In this document: piece after piece, positions 12,350-24,622 of the stretch
Layout: each line of letters begins with the position of its first letter
How positions within the stretch are numbered: position 1 is the first letter of the stretch
Made by a program: the position numbers and the translations under genes
Source of the DNA: Cytidiella melzeri
Lineage: Eukaryota; Basidiomycota; Agaricomycetes; Polyporales; Irpicaceae
Assembly: GCA_022592445.1 (NCBI GenBank)
Contig: JABYQR010000399.1
Span: 1 to 39,556 of the forward strand
DNA: 39,556 bases
Reading direction: 5' to 3'
The notes under the pieces: generated by a model
Databases searched by the model: none
Told to the model about the DNA's origin: nothing
Seen by the model: the letters and a program-made list of their open reading frames with translations, nothing else

Positions 12350-13060
12350 GGAGCCTGTCGCAAGCTAGCACCTGAGATGACCAGGGGAGACATGGTCTGC
12401 CGCTGAACGGATCTGAGCGTGCTTGCTTGTGCCACGAGAGACTAGGCGAAGATAGAACAGCAGGTCGTAAAGTAGCTCTTGAAAGAATCTGCAAGGGGGT
12501 TGAGAAGAGCGACGATGCAGAAGGAGTTCTGTGGTAAACGCACCGAGTACTGTATGTTGCGGTGTACCAGGGTTGTTCTCGGGTCGATCCTTCGAGGCGT
12601 CCACTGTCCACGGTCAACTGGCCAAGCCACGGTTTTTCGACTGACTGTGAGTATCAGTGGCCACGAAAGGCTTCAGCTGGCGGCCAACGTTGACGCATAC
12701 AGGAAGGACGTGAGGGTATGCAACGGCCAGAGTCGAAAGAGTGAACGTCGAAGTCGAAGATCACCAATAAGATCCAGAGATCCCGAATACAGGCTATCGG
12801 GTCAAACACACCAATCTGTGGAGGAGGCATCCCTCGTTGGAGCTGACGACCCAGTCACTGACTCAGAGGCACCATGTAATCAACTAGAGTCCGGCGGGAA
12901 GTGGGTCTCAACGTCGAAGGGTGCCGGAGGATTACACCCAGAAACAACATTCAAAGGCATGATAGGACGATGGGACGGGGAAAGGCTAGCTTTGGGGGCG
13001 GTTGTCTGGTACTTGTTGACTTTTCGCATGTGGGGTCCGAACGATAGCTCTTTCAAATGT
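12345..13060 (+). pseudogene. Collapsed NLR locus: 5' region plus 3'-end relic only, unit 1
   Basis: The left part (gagcctgtcgcaagctagcac) is a diverged copy of the start of the array unit (gtgcctgtcgtgagctagcac, near 3237). The right part encodes remnants of the NLR C-terminus: SVEEA, SLVGADDPVTDSEAPC, KWV, and GRWDGERLALG followed by LLTF, against VEEAGESSSLVGAENAITSSEAPC, KWV and GRWYEERLALGGG in the intact gene. The N-terminal, NACHT and WD40 parts are absent. This is a remnant of a second, older NLR gene that lost more than 4 kb internally. Not expected to be functional. Confidence 0.75.
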
Positions 13061-13503
13061 ACGACATTGCTAGTGTATATTTCTGGTATCATCCTTTGCT
13101 CTACCTACTTGGACTGATCCTCAATGAGAGCACAGGCACTCAAGCATGCCCACGCAGAGTTGCAAGCAAGCATGAATTGTTTTGCAAGGCATACAGCGCG
13201 TACAAAGCGGGTGGTGCAACACCGTACATAGGGTGTGCTTCACCCACGGGAATGTGTGAGGATGGATGGATGGGAGGAAAAGGATGCGTGCGGATGTGGA
13301 TAATGACAAAGAGACCGGACGGTAAGAGGTGTAGGGGAGAACGGTGGAGGAGTGGAGGGCAACCCGAAAACGCTTGAAGAGAACTCAGAATCGTAAACAC
13401 GCTGGTCAAGGGTAGGATAGGAATGAAGAAGACGATGTGACGAGACTTTCGTCTGTTATGTTTCTCGCTATTTTCGTAGGTTTTGCCGGATACGATACGA
13501 TGG

Positions 13504-14008
13504 CTACGATGAGGACACTGGACGGAGGGAAGTGGAGAACATGAGAATGATATCACTTGGGATCTCAAAAAAAGCATGCAGAACACAGCGATGACGGCAA
13601 AAAGCGTCTTGGATAAGTGGATAATTAGGGCGCATAGAAGGTCTCCAGCGTAAATGAGCATTGCTGACAATGTTGAACGTTGAGGCCCATGGAAAAGTTC
13701 GAGACGGACTGCACCATGCGCGCGTAAACCTGCACCGACCACGAGACACCACAGCCTCTAGTCGCGCACAGCTCGTTGAAGCCCCAGAATTCGGATTGCG
13801 TGACGCGAGGCGGTGGAGATGAGCAATAGATACGATGGGTGGCAGAACGATTGATAGAGTAAATGTTTGAGATAAGTCGTCGTACAGTAGGAGAGCCCAT
13901 CAGGAACGACGAGACTGAGGCTGCGCGAGAATGAACCAACGAGAAGAGGAGAACCAGGAGACCGACGGCGACGAGACGAGACAGCAATACAGGATTCACT
14001 GCATGCAA
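13504..14008 (-). pseudogene. Minus-strand membrane-protein-like relic, set B, unit 1
   Basis: Diverged paralog of the 9423-10343 region. An ATG at 14008 opens a 127-codon frame whose start (LLSRLVAVGLLVLLFSLVHS) looks like a signal peptide or membrane anchor. A second frame from 13742 carries a hydrophobic run (ALIIHLSKTLFAVIAVFCML) followed by ISFSCSPLPSVQ, matching set A. The two are in different frames and would need splicing. No family recognised. Low confidence that a protein is made. Confidence 0.28.
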
Positions 14009-14131
14009 TAAGAGAGCGAAGCGGATGTGCCTTGCGCTAGCGCGAGGGGAGCAAAATGTTGGGCAATTATGTATATGGTGCAGCAGACCAGGAGAGGAGC
14101 AATATCGGACAACGAGAGATGAAGCTGGTAT

Positions 14132-15266
14132 TCAGAGGATACCTTTAGTCTGGAGGAGCCACTGTGTGGGTTTCTTTACTGTTCGATGCAATCTAATGCG
14201 TAGGCCTTTCCTAGACCTTCGGCAGGTGCCTTGAGCAATCGTATGAAGAGTAGATGGCGGGGTGCACCACACGAGTCGAGTATGCAGCCCACCGAATAGG
14301 CGCCACGACACGAATGGGCCTAAACGGCGCAGTCTGGTACTAGTAAGTCTGGACCAAGTCATATGCTCGAATTGCAACTGAGATTGGAGTAAGATCGATA
14401 GCGAGTGGGCATTTGTCCGACAATTGGCGGATTGTAAATACTACTCACTGAGTGGGCCATTCGCGTCCAGGTCAGTCTTCAAGGCGTCAGCTTTGCATGT
14501 GCTCTCCGTCAGATGTGCGATTGCTATGCCCAACTCTGTGAGACGGGCCTTGGGGTGTCATCGACTTCATGCGTCTCGGAGCGCAAAAATGCTTCTAGGG
14601 ATCGTCGATTGTCTTGCGCACGATGTTGTGTGAGCTTGTCAACGGGCAAGAGATGGGCCAACGGTCGAGTCCAATTTTCAAGTTGTCCGGACAGCGAATA
14701 GGGACGTTGGAGGTCATTTGTCTGTCTGAGGTATTGTAAACACATAAGACTCAGCGTGTAGGAACGTACCGAGGCGAGAAATAATGGGTCTCAAGCCACT
14801 GTTTTGCCAGCATGCAGCCGAAAAGAATGAGCCTGAAGGCGCAAATGACTTTCAAGCGTCGCAGTCGAGAGGCAGTGGAAGTCTGAGCGTGCACCAGGGA
14901 GCATCAGTCGCCCGTGATGTTCGGCGCCCATATCTTCATCTTCATCGGTATAGCGAGACATGTCGTCTGTCTGCCAGGCGGGTGCATCCATTGAGCCTAT
15001 GTTACCGTCTAGATCCTCGATAGAGTATTAGATACCGGCAGTCAGCGCAGTATTTGCACTGCGGTGTAGAGAATGGCAGGACGCACGTTCAACACCCCTG
15101 TCTCAACACCCTGCAGCCTCGAGTAGACTAAACGCGATGAGACTTGTTTCTCCTCTGGAAGGAAGAGATGATCCATTCCAGCCTGGTAGCGAACGCGGGT
15201 GGAAGCCCCGATGTTGGCGATGAGTTTACAGATGCTCGAAGACAGAGTGACGAGAGTAGGATGCAT
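14132..15266 (-). pseudogene. Minus-strand cyclin-like gene relic, set B, unit 1
   Basis: Diverged paralog of the set A cyclin-like relic. Shared patterns include the first coding stretch (HPTLVTLSSS against HFTLVTLISP in one frame), a segment near 14800 reading FGCMLAKQWLETH where set A has LRGCTVTNKWIDD, and near 14530-14640 RRSLEAFLRSETHEVDDTPRPV, where set A has NVVEAFQRSEAYEVDGIPEPV. These sit in different frames with stops between them, so either several introns or decay must be assumed. The gene would start close to the unit 2 upstream region and be divergent to NLR copy 2. Cyclin identity follows from set A only. Confidence 0.3.
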
Positions 15267-15277
15267 ATGTTGCCAAT

Positions 15278-16782
15278 TTGCGAGTAATCTTGTTTACGTG
15301 CTTGCTGTACAGTGGAGCGGCGAGTGGCTCATGGGTCGAAGTGCCTGTCGTGAGCTAGCACAGATTGTCAGAGAAGGAATGGCTTGTCGATGAGTTTGTT
15401 TGCGAGACTGGCGAGAGAGAAAATGGGAATGCTCGGAACAACCGGCCGTATAGCAAGACGTGAAAAGCAAGGGAAGCTGCAAGAGGCTGAGGACGAGGGG
15501 AAACGACGGTGTAGTATGAGTACTGAACAGATGCACAGCAAAGGCGTGTCTTTTCGAGTGGACGAAAGCAGGACTGTTTGTTGCGGTGAAGATCTCTAGC
15601 TTCTGTGTGGGTAATGCGAGCTAGACGTGAATGTGAAATATTTGTCTCCCACCTGGCAGACAGTGCGGTAGTCAGTTGTTGAATGAGAACGGCGTCAAGT
15701 CACCGCTAACGTGGTCGTCGTTTTTGGGAGAAGAGAGGGTAAGAGTCTGCAGAAAGGGTGCGCGTATCGAGTCGTCGAGGAGGGCCAAGTTCCAAGTTCC
15801 AGCTGCCATAGCCACGTACGACCTTCAACTCACCGTTCACATTCGTGGGCAAGAGGCTTAAGGTCAGCTCGATATCGTTGGAAGACACGAAAACTTGCGG
15901 CTTACATAATCGTTCACAGCGCAGGCCAATCACAAGTCACGCCGGTATTGGTTTCGCAAAACCTCGACATACAGGTGTGCTTCCTCAACATGGGGAGCGA
16001 CCCTTTCACATAGATTGCCTACACTGGGAAACGAAGCGGGTAAGGTCAGCGTGGTACACAAAGTGCACTTTGACCACAAGACGGATGAGGATGGATGCGC
16101 GGTGGGGAGTGCAATTCTGGACGATCGCCGTGCAGGGCCCGTATGAAAGGCACCATCTAGTGGTGAAGGGAACTACGTGTGTAGGGGTGGAAGGAAACAA
16201 CAAAGGCTCAAGGTTTGTAGAGAGTTACGCATCCAAGTGACAACAGGCGTTCACGTTCATCCTGCCCTCTCACACGTACACCGTGATGGCTGAAACTCTG
16301 ATGACTTTCAAACATCTCATACGACGCTGGGAAGACCCAGAGGGCGAGGAATAAGATAGGTCTATCAGCCAGCGACACATGGGGAAACACAAGGATGTTA
16401 CATTATGATGACTGTGGGAATATCGCTGATACAGTTCACTGCGCAGGTTTACTGATACTGGTTCAAATAGCAGGAACAGTAGGAAGGAACACGAACAGAA
16501 CTGTTATTCGAAGGTTGCCGTATGTGCGGGACGATGCATCCACGTGCTGTGTCCCAGCTGACTATAAGAGTCTGAAGCACAGTCTTCGCAAGGCAGGCTT
16601 GCAATATGCCGCGCAATGTTCCGCAATGCCAGGCTTACACGCTCTATGCTCGTGGGAGATGGTGGGCATCTTCTGTGCCTCTGGCGCTCTTGACCCGTGT
16701 TGACACTCTCCTGCTCCAGCGGTTCCCACACGACAACCTCACATACGCTACCATCTCGTTGCTTTTTTGAGGCTCCACAGCG
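15278..16782 (+). promoter_or_regulatory. 5' region of NLR copy 2
   Basis: Near-identical to 3171-4683, with small deletions. TATA-like tataag at 16563-16568 and a C/T-rich leader before the ATG. It separates the divergent cyclin-like set B relic (minus) from NLR copy 2 (plus). No convincing gene inside. Confidence 0.35.
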
Positions 16783-19700
16783 ATGCCCAAACGCATTCGT
16801 GCTTGGCTCAAGAATATAGCCAATCCTACGACGGAGGCCGCAATTGTCAGTGACTCAGGCGCTGATGCATCCAGGGCGAGCGACGTCGAACATTCGCAGG
16901 ACAGGGCAGGGACAGTCGGAGGCGTCGCAAGCGCATCGAACCAAGAGTGGTGGCAGGATCAGATGGCGCAAGCGAAGCAGGAACGGGGCACATGCGCATT
17001 GTAAGTAGCTAGGTCAGAGACGTCACCGACGATCTAGAGGCTAACGCGTCGCTGGCTATGAAGAGCAATGCTGGAAATCTAGCCAAAGGAGTCGGCACGA
17101 CATTGCTGGATCTGACAGAAGTGGTGTCCGACGTCTTTCCTCCTCTCAAGAGCGCAGCGGCCGGCATGAATTTTCTCCGTAAACTTGCCAAGGTGAGCGG
17201 CGATAGCAACTTTGGGCATGTTTCATGGCATTCAAAGACGAATCAGAACACCCGAGGTAACAAGAAAGATGCTAAACGGCTCTTGAAGCGGATCGAGGCG
17301 ATTGAGAGATCGTGGACCACAACAAACGACACACATGCACTTCATTGTCGTAGTGTCTTGACAGAGTGATTGTTGTGTCTTTCGACTGCCTCTAGTACAT
17401 TGATTGACATGTTATGCAGGGAATTGGACGCTAAACGGAAGAAACTGAAGGAGATAGTCCAGGAAAAGATCACCCAGCGCACTTTCACGGCATCTGACAC
17501 CAAGGAGGTGATTGAAGGATATATACGCGATGTTGAGCAAGCCCTCAACGACTATGAGGTGTCTACTGGTCCCGATTCTGCTGCTAGACACTACTGATGC
17601 AGTCAACAGCGTTCTCTAGTCGAAAACATCCATAGGCTCCAGGTGGAGCAGATTGTACGTCCATTTAACGATCGACAGCATTTATACCCACTGATTCTGG
17701 ACCACATCTTGGCCAGAACTACGGTGAATTACTTCTTAATTTATGATCATGAAGCATGTCGCTCATTTCAGATTGTTACTAGACGAGCGGGACGCTCTCG
17801 ATAAGCTACCTCGCGCGAAGGACGCCGGGTTTAACGCATCTGGGTCCGAAACACGCTCGCACTGTCTCCCAGGCACACGGGTGGACATACTACACGAGCT
17901 CATGAAATGGGCTGACAGTCGCTCTGCGAAACAAGTCTATTGGCTGAACGGTCACGCTGGTAGTGGGAAGTCGACCATAGCGCAAAGCTTTGCAGAGAAG
18001 CTGGCATCTGGCGGGCGGCTTGGTGCGAGCTTCTTCTGTTCCCGGGGCTCAATGAACGCCAGCGATCGGACGATGATATTTCCCACAATCTCATTCCAGC
18101 TCGCCAGGTCCTCAAACCACGCCTCGCGGCAATTCAGAAAAGCGGTGTTGGGCGCCCTTGAGAAAAACCAGGACATTGCATCATTGACTTTACACAACCA
18201 ATTTGAGGAGCTCATCATTCGCCCAGTGGACGAGTCCAACATGGAAACAATCGTTGTTATTGACGCGCTTGACGAATGCAAAGACGACGAAGCCACTTCG
18301 ATCATTTTATCGTACTTAGCTCAGTCCATCGCACGTATTCCGAAGATCAAGTTCTTCATTACAAGCCGTCCAGAGACAAACATTCGCATGGGTTTTCGTC
18401 TCAGAGGCTTAAGGCCCGTTACCGACGTGATGATATTGCACATAGTAGGCGCGACGTCTGTAGACAAGGACATCAGGCGATTCCTAGAGGTGAAGCTCAA
18501 CGATCCGGAGGCTCGCGCAGGGCGTAGCGACCTCCACCTTCCCAAGGACTGGCCCAGTGAAACGGACGTAGATAAACTGGTGGCAAAATCTTCCGGCCTT
18601 TTTATCTTTGCGGCGACAGCAGTTAAACTGATCTTCGACGAAGTCAGTAATCCACAAGACCAGCTCAACGCGCTTATGAGCCAGAAAGACAGCTTTGTGA
18701 AGGAAGGCTCGTCTGGCCTCGACGCCCTTTACCTCGACATACTTGCACGCGCGTTTTCCAAGAAGGACGACGACTTCATGCAGAGGATTCGATCTATACT
18801 GGGCTTCCTCGTAGTCGCATGTGATCTCGTCTCTACTTCGACAATGGCGGACATCTTGGGCCTGAACTCGGCTACCATTCAGACATCCCTCAGGTCACTT
18901 CACTCCGTGCTTCTTGTACCGGAGGATTCCACACTCCCCATTCGTTTCTTTCATAAATCCTTCCCTGATTTCCTCTCAGACTCGACACGATGTACGAACC
19001 CTCGATTCTACATTGATCGAGATGCACACCACTTCAACGCCGCCACACGCTGCTTCGAGACCATGGAAGGCGGGCTGAAGAAGAATATCTGCGGTCTGCC
19101 ACGGTATGCTATGAACGACGAGGTCACTCTAACCACACTCGATCGATGCATCCCCGAAGCGTTGAGATATAGCTGTCGATACTGGGCAGCTCATCTCCTT
19201 TCTGGCGGTAATCGCGAGGCACACCTACTCTCCGACGCTGATTACGAGAACGGACACCCTGGCAAGGCCTGCGCTCTTCGCCGGTTCTTTACCACGCGTC
19301 AGCTACAGTGGTTCGAGGTGCTGGGGCTCCTCCGGGATCTGCGAACCGCTGTCAATTCATTGACCGATGTGCACGAGTGGGTTACCTCGGTATGGCTTAC
19401 ACATTCATCGGGCTATTCCGTGCTAATGGCATCTTCACTGCAGTGTGGCGACAAGTACAAGACATTGATCGACTGGGCCTATGACGGTCGGAGGTTCATC
19501 CTAAGCGCGTTCGACATTGTTGAGGCGTCTGTGGCCCACATCTACCACTCTGGCCTCCCTTTCACTTCGAACGAGTCGCTACTCAAATCATCTCATGCAG
19601 CGGACCTGGTATGCGAAGCTGCAGTTGTCATTGGAGGCGCAAAGGCACAGAAGGGCGGACCTATCAGAACTGTACAAATGCCGAATCGTATTGACACATT

Positions 19701-21453
19701 GGAATACTCCCCTGATGGAACCATGATCGCTGCTGGTGGCTATAAGTCCACTTCCCTGTTCCGTTCTGCAACTGGAGAGCTACTGGCTGAATTTGAACAT
19801 ATGCAGGAGGTGCTTGTCACCTCTCTTTCATTCTCCCACGACAATCGAATCCTTGCCACAGCTTGCGGTTACTCCATCACGTTGTGGGACGTTCGCACCG
19901 GCGTTAGTACCATCACGCTGCATGGTGAAGTCGGAGTGTATATCAAGAGTGTTGCATTTCATCCTTACTCTGGCTGTGGAGAGTATCTCGTGTCTAGCGC
20001 AGTGGATGGTCGTGTTCGTCTATGGAACATTGACTCTGGCGATGATTGCTGTCAACAACAATTCACTGTGGGGATGACATATGTGGTCTTGTGCTGGCTG
20101 AGGCGTTCTGGCCCCAAGACTGTCATTATTGGCGGGATGGGGTCTAGGTGTACTGAGTTGTGGGAGGTGGATCCTCCTCGCCAGGCAAAGGTCTTCCAAC
20201 ATCTCGAGCCTAAAAGTGGGGATTATGTTACCGCGGTGGCTTCCTCGTTTGACGGATCACTTGTTGCGTCAGGCTCCTCATCAGGTCGCCTGGTGGTATA
20301 CAATGTAGAGACCGGCGATTCTGTCTACAACATCCCAACCACCCACGTTGTCTCGTCACTGCAGTTCTCGCCCACTGCAAACCCCGCATGCTTGCCTTTG
20401 CAATGTCTGACTCTACTGCCATGCATGTCTGCTATCCGGAAGGCACCTCTGATTGCGCCGTGTCGCTGTTTGAAGCGCATCGTGATGACGTCAGAACTGT
20501 CGCGTTCTCTCCGGATGGCAGGTTCATCGCCTCCGGTGCAATCGATAGGACTGTCAACATCTGGGAAGCGGGAGTCAGGGCCCTCAGCCAGGACGAGGAC
20601 AACAATGTTACTCAGGGTGTCAGCTGCACGCACTTCTCCGACGATGGGCAGCTGTTGGTCGCCGGCTCAGATGATGGAACAGTGCGAGTATGGGATGCTC
20701 GAACGGGACACTTCAAATGTCCTACGCGAGCACTCAAAACCTGTCATTGACGCAGTATTCTCATCTGACAACCACTATGTCATCTTTTGTGACTCAGATG
20801 GGTACGGGCATCTCTGGGACTGGTCTCAAGATAAGACAATGGCACAGCAGAGATCACTGTCATGTACGACGGGAACTGAGCCGGATCTTACCATACACCC
20901 ACGGCACACTGGGGTTCTTCCACTGTGCAGTCCAAAGTACACGACAACTACGCGAATCGATTGCTGGAAATAGAGCAAATGACGGCGCTGACCCTCGCAT
21001 GGTTCTGGCTGCTAGAGGAGATGTACTTCCCTTAAGAGTGTTGTGCGGATCAGCCACAGAGAACATTGAAAGTCGACAACGACATCACCTTGTCCTTGAA
21101 TGCAATTCCGGCAAGCGATACTCTGCTACCTGGAGGAACGCCATGGCAGTGACCGACACGACGGAGACGCTGCAATTTGTTGAGGAAGCAGGCGAATCAT
21201 CGTCCCTCATCGGAGTTGACACAACGCTCACTAGCTCAGAGGCACCATGCTATCGGTCGGATGACAAAAAGTGGGTTCTCGACGGACAGGAAGGGCGAAG
21301 AATTCTGTGGATCCACCTGTACACAGAGGTGAACCATCTATTTTACCCAGTAGATTGGAAGGTCGCTGGTATGAGGAACGACTAGCTTTGGGCGGCGGCC
21401 GCCTGCTTCTTGTTGACTTTTCGGGTGCAAGGTTGGACGACAGTGCCTTCTAG
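16783..21453 (+). pseudogene. NACHT-WD40 STAND receptor, copy 2 (broken)
   Basis: Same architecture as copy 3. One frame (17743-20973) runs through NACHT (Walker A GHAGSGKST, near 17950-17975; Walker B DALDEC, near 18265) and most WD40 repeats. The NACHT-WD40 intron (start 19391, GTATGG instead of GTATGA) is open here and its length is a multiple of three. Breaks against copy 3: AAA to AA at about 16943 in exon 1, loss of a C near 20384, loss of a G near 20700 and an A near 20715 (three losses that return to frame after about 330 bp), then several more after 20850. The region 17565-17770 between the N-terminal domain and NACHT is unrelated to copies 1 and 3. Probably non-functional, at least at full length. 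Confidence 0.85.
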
Positions 21454-21593
21454 TGTACGTGTACAACTCGCTGCTCGATACATCCCACATCCACCAGCCG
21501 TACACCGAAAGTCAGCCCCATAAATCTTTTGATTATGTACTTGTATGCATGCGTCGTAGTCGACGTCGATTCCAAGGGCATTCGAAGTGCATT

Positions 21594-22526
21594 CTACTGC
21601 AATGTCTGAAATACACGTCTGCATGGCGGGCATACATGTGTAGAGCCACGACACACACATATACTGATGGGGACCCACAAAAACGAGTAACATAGAGGAC
21701 CTACACTAGGATACAAAGCGGGTTGGGGGTAACACGGTATATAGGGTGTGCTGCGACCACGGAACGAGTGAGGATGAATGGATGAGCGGGTGTGCGGAGT
21801 GATGAAGGGACAGCAAGGATGTGGGGAACGGGCAAGGGACGGTACAAGGTGATCCTGAAGCTTGGTGGGCAACCCGAAAACGCTCGTAGAGAACTCGGAA
21901 GCGTAAATGCACGAGCAGCCGTCTGGTCTCATTGTTCTTTGTCGGTTTTCTTGGATGCGAGGACACGAGGAGAGACAGCATAGACAGAGGTAGGTGGAAA
22001 ACATGAGAACGAGATCCCTTGGAATCTGGAGGAAAAGATGCAAGACACGGTGATGAGGGAGAAGACGCTGAGGAGGAACAAACCAAATTAGTGCGAGAGC
22101 GTCTCAAGTGGGACGGTGAAGTAGGGCACAATGAGAATCTTCAGCGTGCATGACGGCTGGTGATATCGACGAAGGCCAGGGGAAAGGACAACACGCGCAA
22201 AGACCCGCAGCGTCAACGCAGCTTGAGCTTGCTACGCGCCGACCACGAGAGTCCTCTACGCCGATCGATGTACAGTTCATTGTAGGCCAAGAATAGTTTG
22301 CGAGACGTGGTGAAGCGGTGTGAATAAGCAATATATACGATGCGTGGCTGATAAACGGTTCGCTAAGAAGGATGGATATGTCTTGTGTGGCGGGAAATTG
22401 CAAAGAGATGTTGAAATGAGGCGGTGCGAATGAATTCACGAGGAGACCAAAATCCCGGAAATCGACGATGAGGCGAGAGAATACTGGACGTGCTGCTTTT
22501 CGACAAGAGAGGGAAACTGTATGCAC
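21594..22526 (-). pseudogene. Minus-strand membrane-protein-like relic, set A, unit 2
   Basis: Near-identical counterpart of 9423-10343, with an ATG at 22526 and the same hydrophobic and ISFSC-like segments. Frames are again interrupted. No family recognised; see the unit 1 copy for the reasoning. Confidence 0.23.
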
Positions 22527-22560
22527 CTCGGGCTTGGGAAAGGAATACCCATGTCGAACG

Positions 22561-24622
22561 CTATGCGCACATTGTGCAGCATCCCAGGAAAGCAGTAGGA
22601 CATGGGACAGCGAGAGATGAAGTCGGCATCACAAGGAAACGAATGCCTTCTACCCTGAAGGAGCCTTCGTGTAGCTTTCTTTGCCTGCGGATGCGACCCA
22701 GTTCCGCAAATCTTTGGCAGGGGCCTCCGGTGATTGTATGTTGAGTAGACAGCGTGGTACACCACGCAATTCCGGTATGCAGCCAACTGAGCAGCCGCCA
22801 CCAGACGAACCAGCCCATACAGCGCAGACCGGTAGCCCTATTGACTATGCTCGAGCTGCAACTGAGAGTAGGTCCTAACATTATCCGACAGCCAGTGGAG
22901 TGCAGGACGGAGACTGCGAAAGCGAAGGCACGGTAGGAGCCGAAGGCGGATGCGTGTACTCGTACCCAGTGCAAGTTGACTGCCTCGCATACATAGGAGT
23001 GGCATGCATGGGAGCGTCAGGATGCCTTACAATCTGTGCATCCATGAAGTAGACGCGGTGGCTGATGTCCAGTGCCCAGTGGAGAGGCGCAGGCGGAGGA
23101 GACGGTGCTAAAGCCCCAGCAGGACGTCCAGTGGCGATAACTTGCAGTACGAGATACTGCTCCAGGGACCTTATGTAGCCACAGACAATGAGGTCGTCTG
23201 CTGCGGAGCTCTACTTTGCAGGCGGAGGTACCGAGCGTCGCTGATAGTCTCTTAACAACGCACACCTCACGAGGCGGTCTGTCTTTGCCCTCGTCAATCC
23301 CTAGCACGTCTAGATACTCTTGTACTTGCTCCTCGTCGAATGACCGCGATGAAGACAGGCCCCGGAGATGCTGTCGGCTTCTGAGTTTTGGAGCACCCAG
23401 GCGCTTCGAGGAAATCTTCGATGGCCTTGCGCAAACGATTGTACGGGCTTGTCGAGGGGAGAGAGAGATAGGCAGGGGAACGGCGGAGAGGCCAAAGGCA
23501 CGTGATAGGCGTTCGACTGTGTCGACCATAGGCACCATTCGTCCATGAGAATCCAACGATCGTGCGCAATAAGATCATGCGCCAGTGATCCCAACTTTCT
23601 TAGAGAACGGTTTGGGCTGTTGAATATAGTGTGTCTGATGCAAATGTCAGTGCCTATATGAAATTTATTATGATGTGTAAGAACGTACGAGGTCTTGTTC
23701 AGGAACGTCCGATCGTCAATGCATTTGTTTGTCACCGTACAACCGCGAAGAATGAGCCCGAAAGGTGTAATTGCCTCCAAAGCATCGCGAACGAGAGGTG
23801 AATGAGACTCGGAACCTCAACTCGCGGAGATGCTCGCTCCCAACGCCGACTGGTCCAAAATAGACGGGAAGTCGAACTATGCGTCACAGCGCCATAAATA
23901 CCGCAGACGGCTGCAACAGGATCGAGAGCAGCTTGAAGCAGGGAATGTACCAAGCGGATAGGCGACCGACTAGGGTATTGCTTGTAAAATGCCTGTAGCA
24001 TTTGATCAGTATACAGTAGTAGACTGCAAAAAGAGAATGGGAGCTTACGGCGGCTGTGCACCTTGAAGCGGACAACCCGTACCAGTGGTGCACACCTTCT
24101 ACACGCAAGACACTGGCCACGCGATAGATTGTGCGTCGCAGAAGGAGGGATAACAGGTTCAGGCTGGTGAGTAGCCTGTTTAGCAGGACAATTCTCAGAC
24201 TGGGTGCACTGCGGCCACATGGCCATCGTCGTAGCGATATGCGTGCTGAACCACTTCAACAACAATGCGGTATACCTGCAGTTGACGCAGCATCCCCACT
24301 ATTTCCGGGAGTAGAGAGGGGCGGAGTGCACACTTGTTTTGACCCCTGCATTGCTCGCAACAATCAACACTGTTTCAAAACCTTGAAGACTGGACATAAG
24401 TTACGACTACTGCTCTTCTTCCCAGACACGGCGAGGCTTCTTCCTCGAGGATGCATCCATTCCCGCCCCGTAGCGAAGGCGAATATGGGTCCTGAAGAGA
24501 GGCAATGGCGATAAGTCGGTGAGATAAGAGTGACAAGAGTAAAACGCACCTCCCACTGTCTTATTGATTGTGTGGCTGTTGACGGGAATGGGAACGGCCA
24601 TCTGTTCATTGAAGGGGGTCAA
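22561..24622 (-). pseudogene. Minus-strand cyclin-like gene relic, set A, unit 2
   Basis: Counterpart of the unit 1 relic. It starts MTPFNEQMAVPIPVNS, and a 3-base in-frame deletion relative to unit 1 (SQRAINKT to SHTINKT) suggests past coding constraint. Here the cyclin-box segment TVTNKCIDDRTFLNKT and the next segment LIAHDRWILMDEWCLW stay in one frame across the predicted intron (GTACGT...CATCAG, near 23690-23640), unlike unit 1. Further downstream KAIEDFLEAP matches KAIANVVEAF of unit 1 but in a shifted frame, so the C-terminal part looks broken. Cyclin identity is by motif, not by search. Confidence 0.42.

Larger units (their letters stand above)
3171..15277. repeat. Tandem array unit 1 (about 12.1 kb)
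   Basis: First copy of the large direct repeat. It begins ttgcgagtactcttgttta, which recurs at 15278 and, slightly changed, at 27580. Its order is: 5' region, NLR copy 1, minus-strand membrane-like and cyclin-like relics (set A), a collapsed NLR locus, and minus-strand set B. Long stretches match unit 2 with only scattered substitutions and small indels. The left boundary against unique sequence was placed by eye and could be off by a few bases. Confidence 0.9.
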
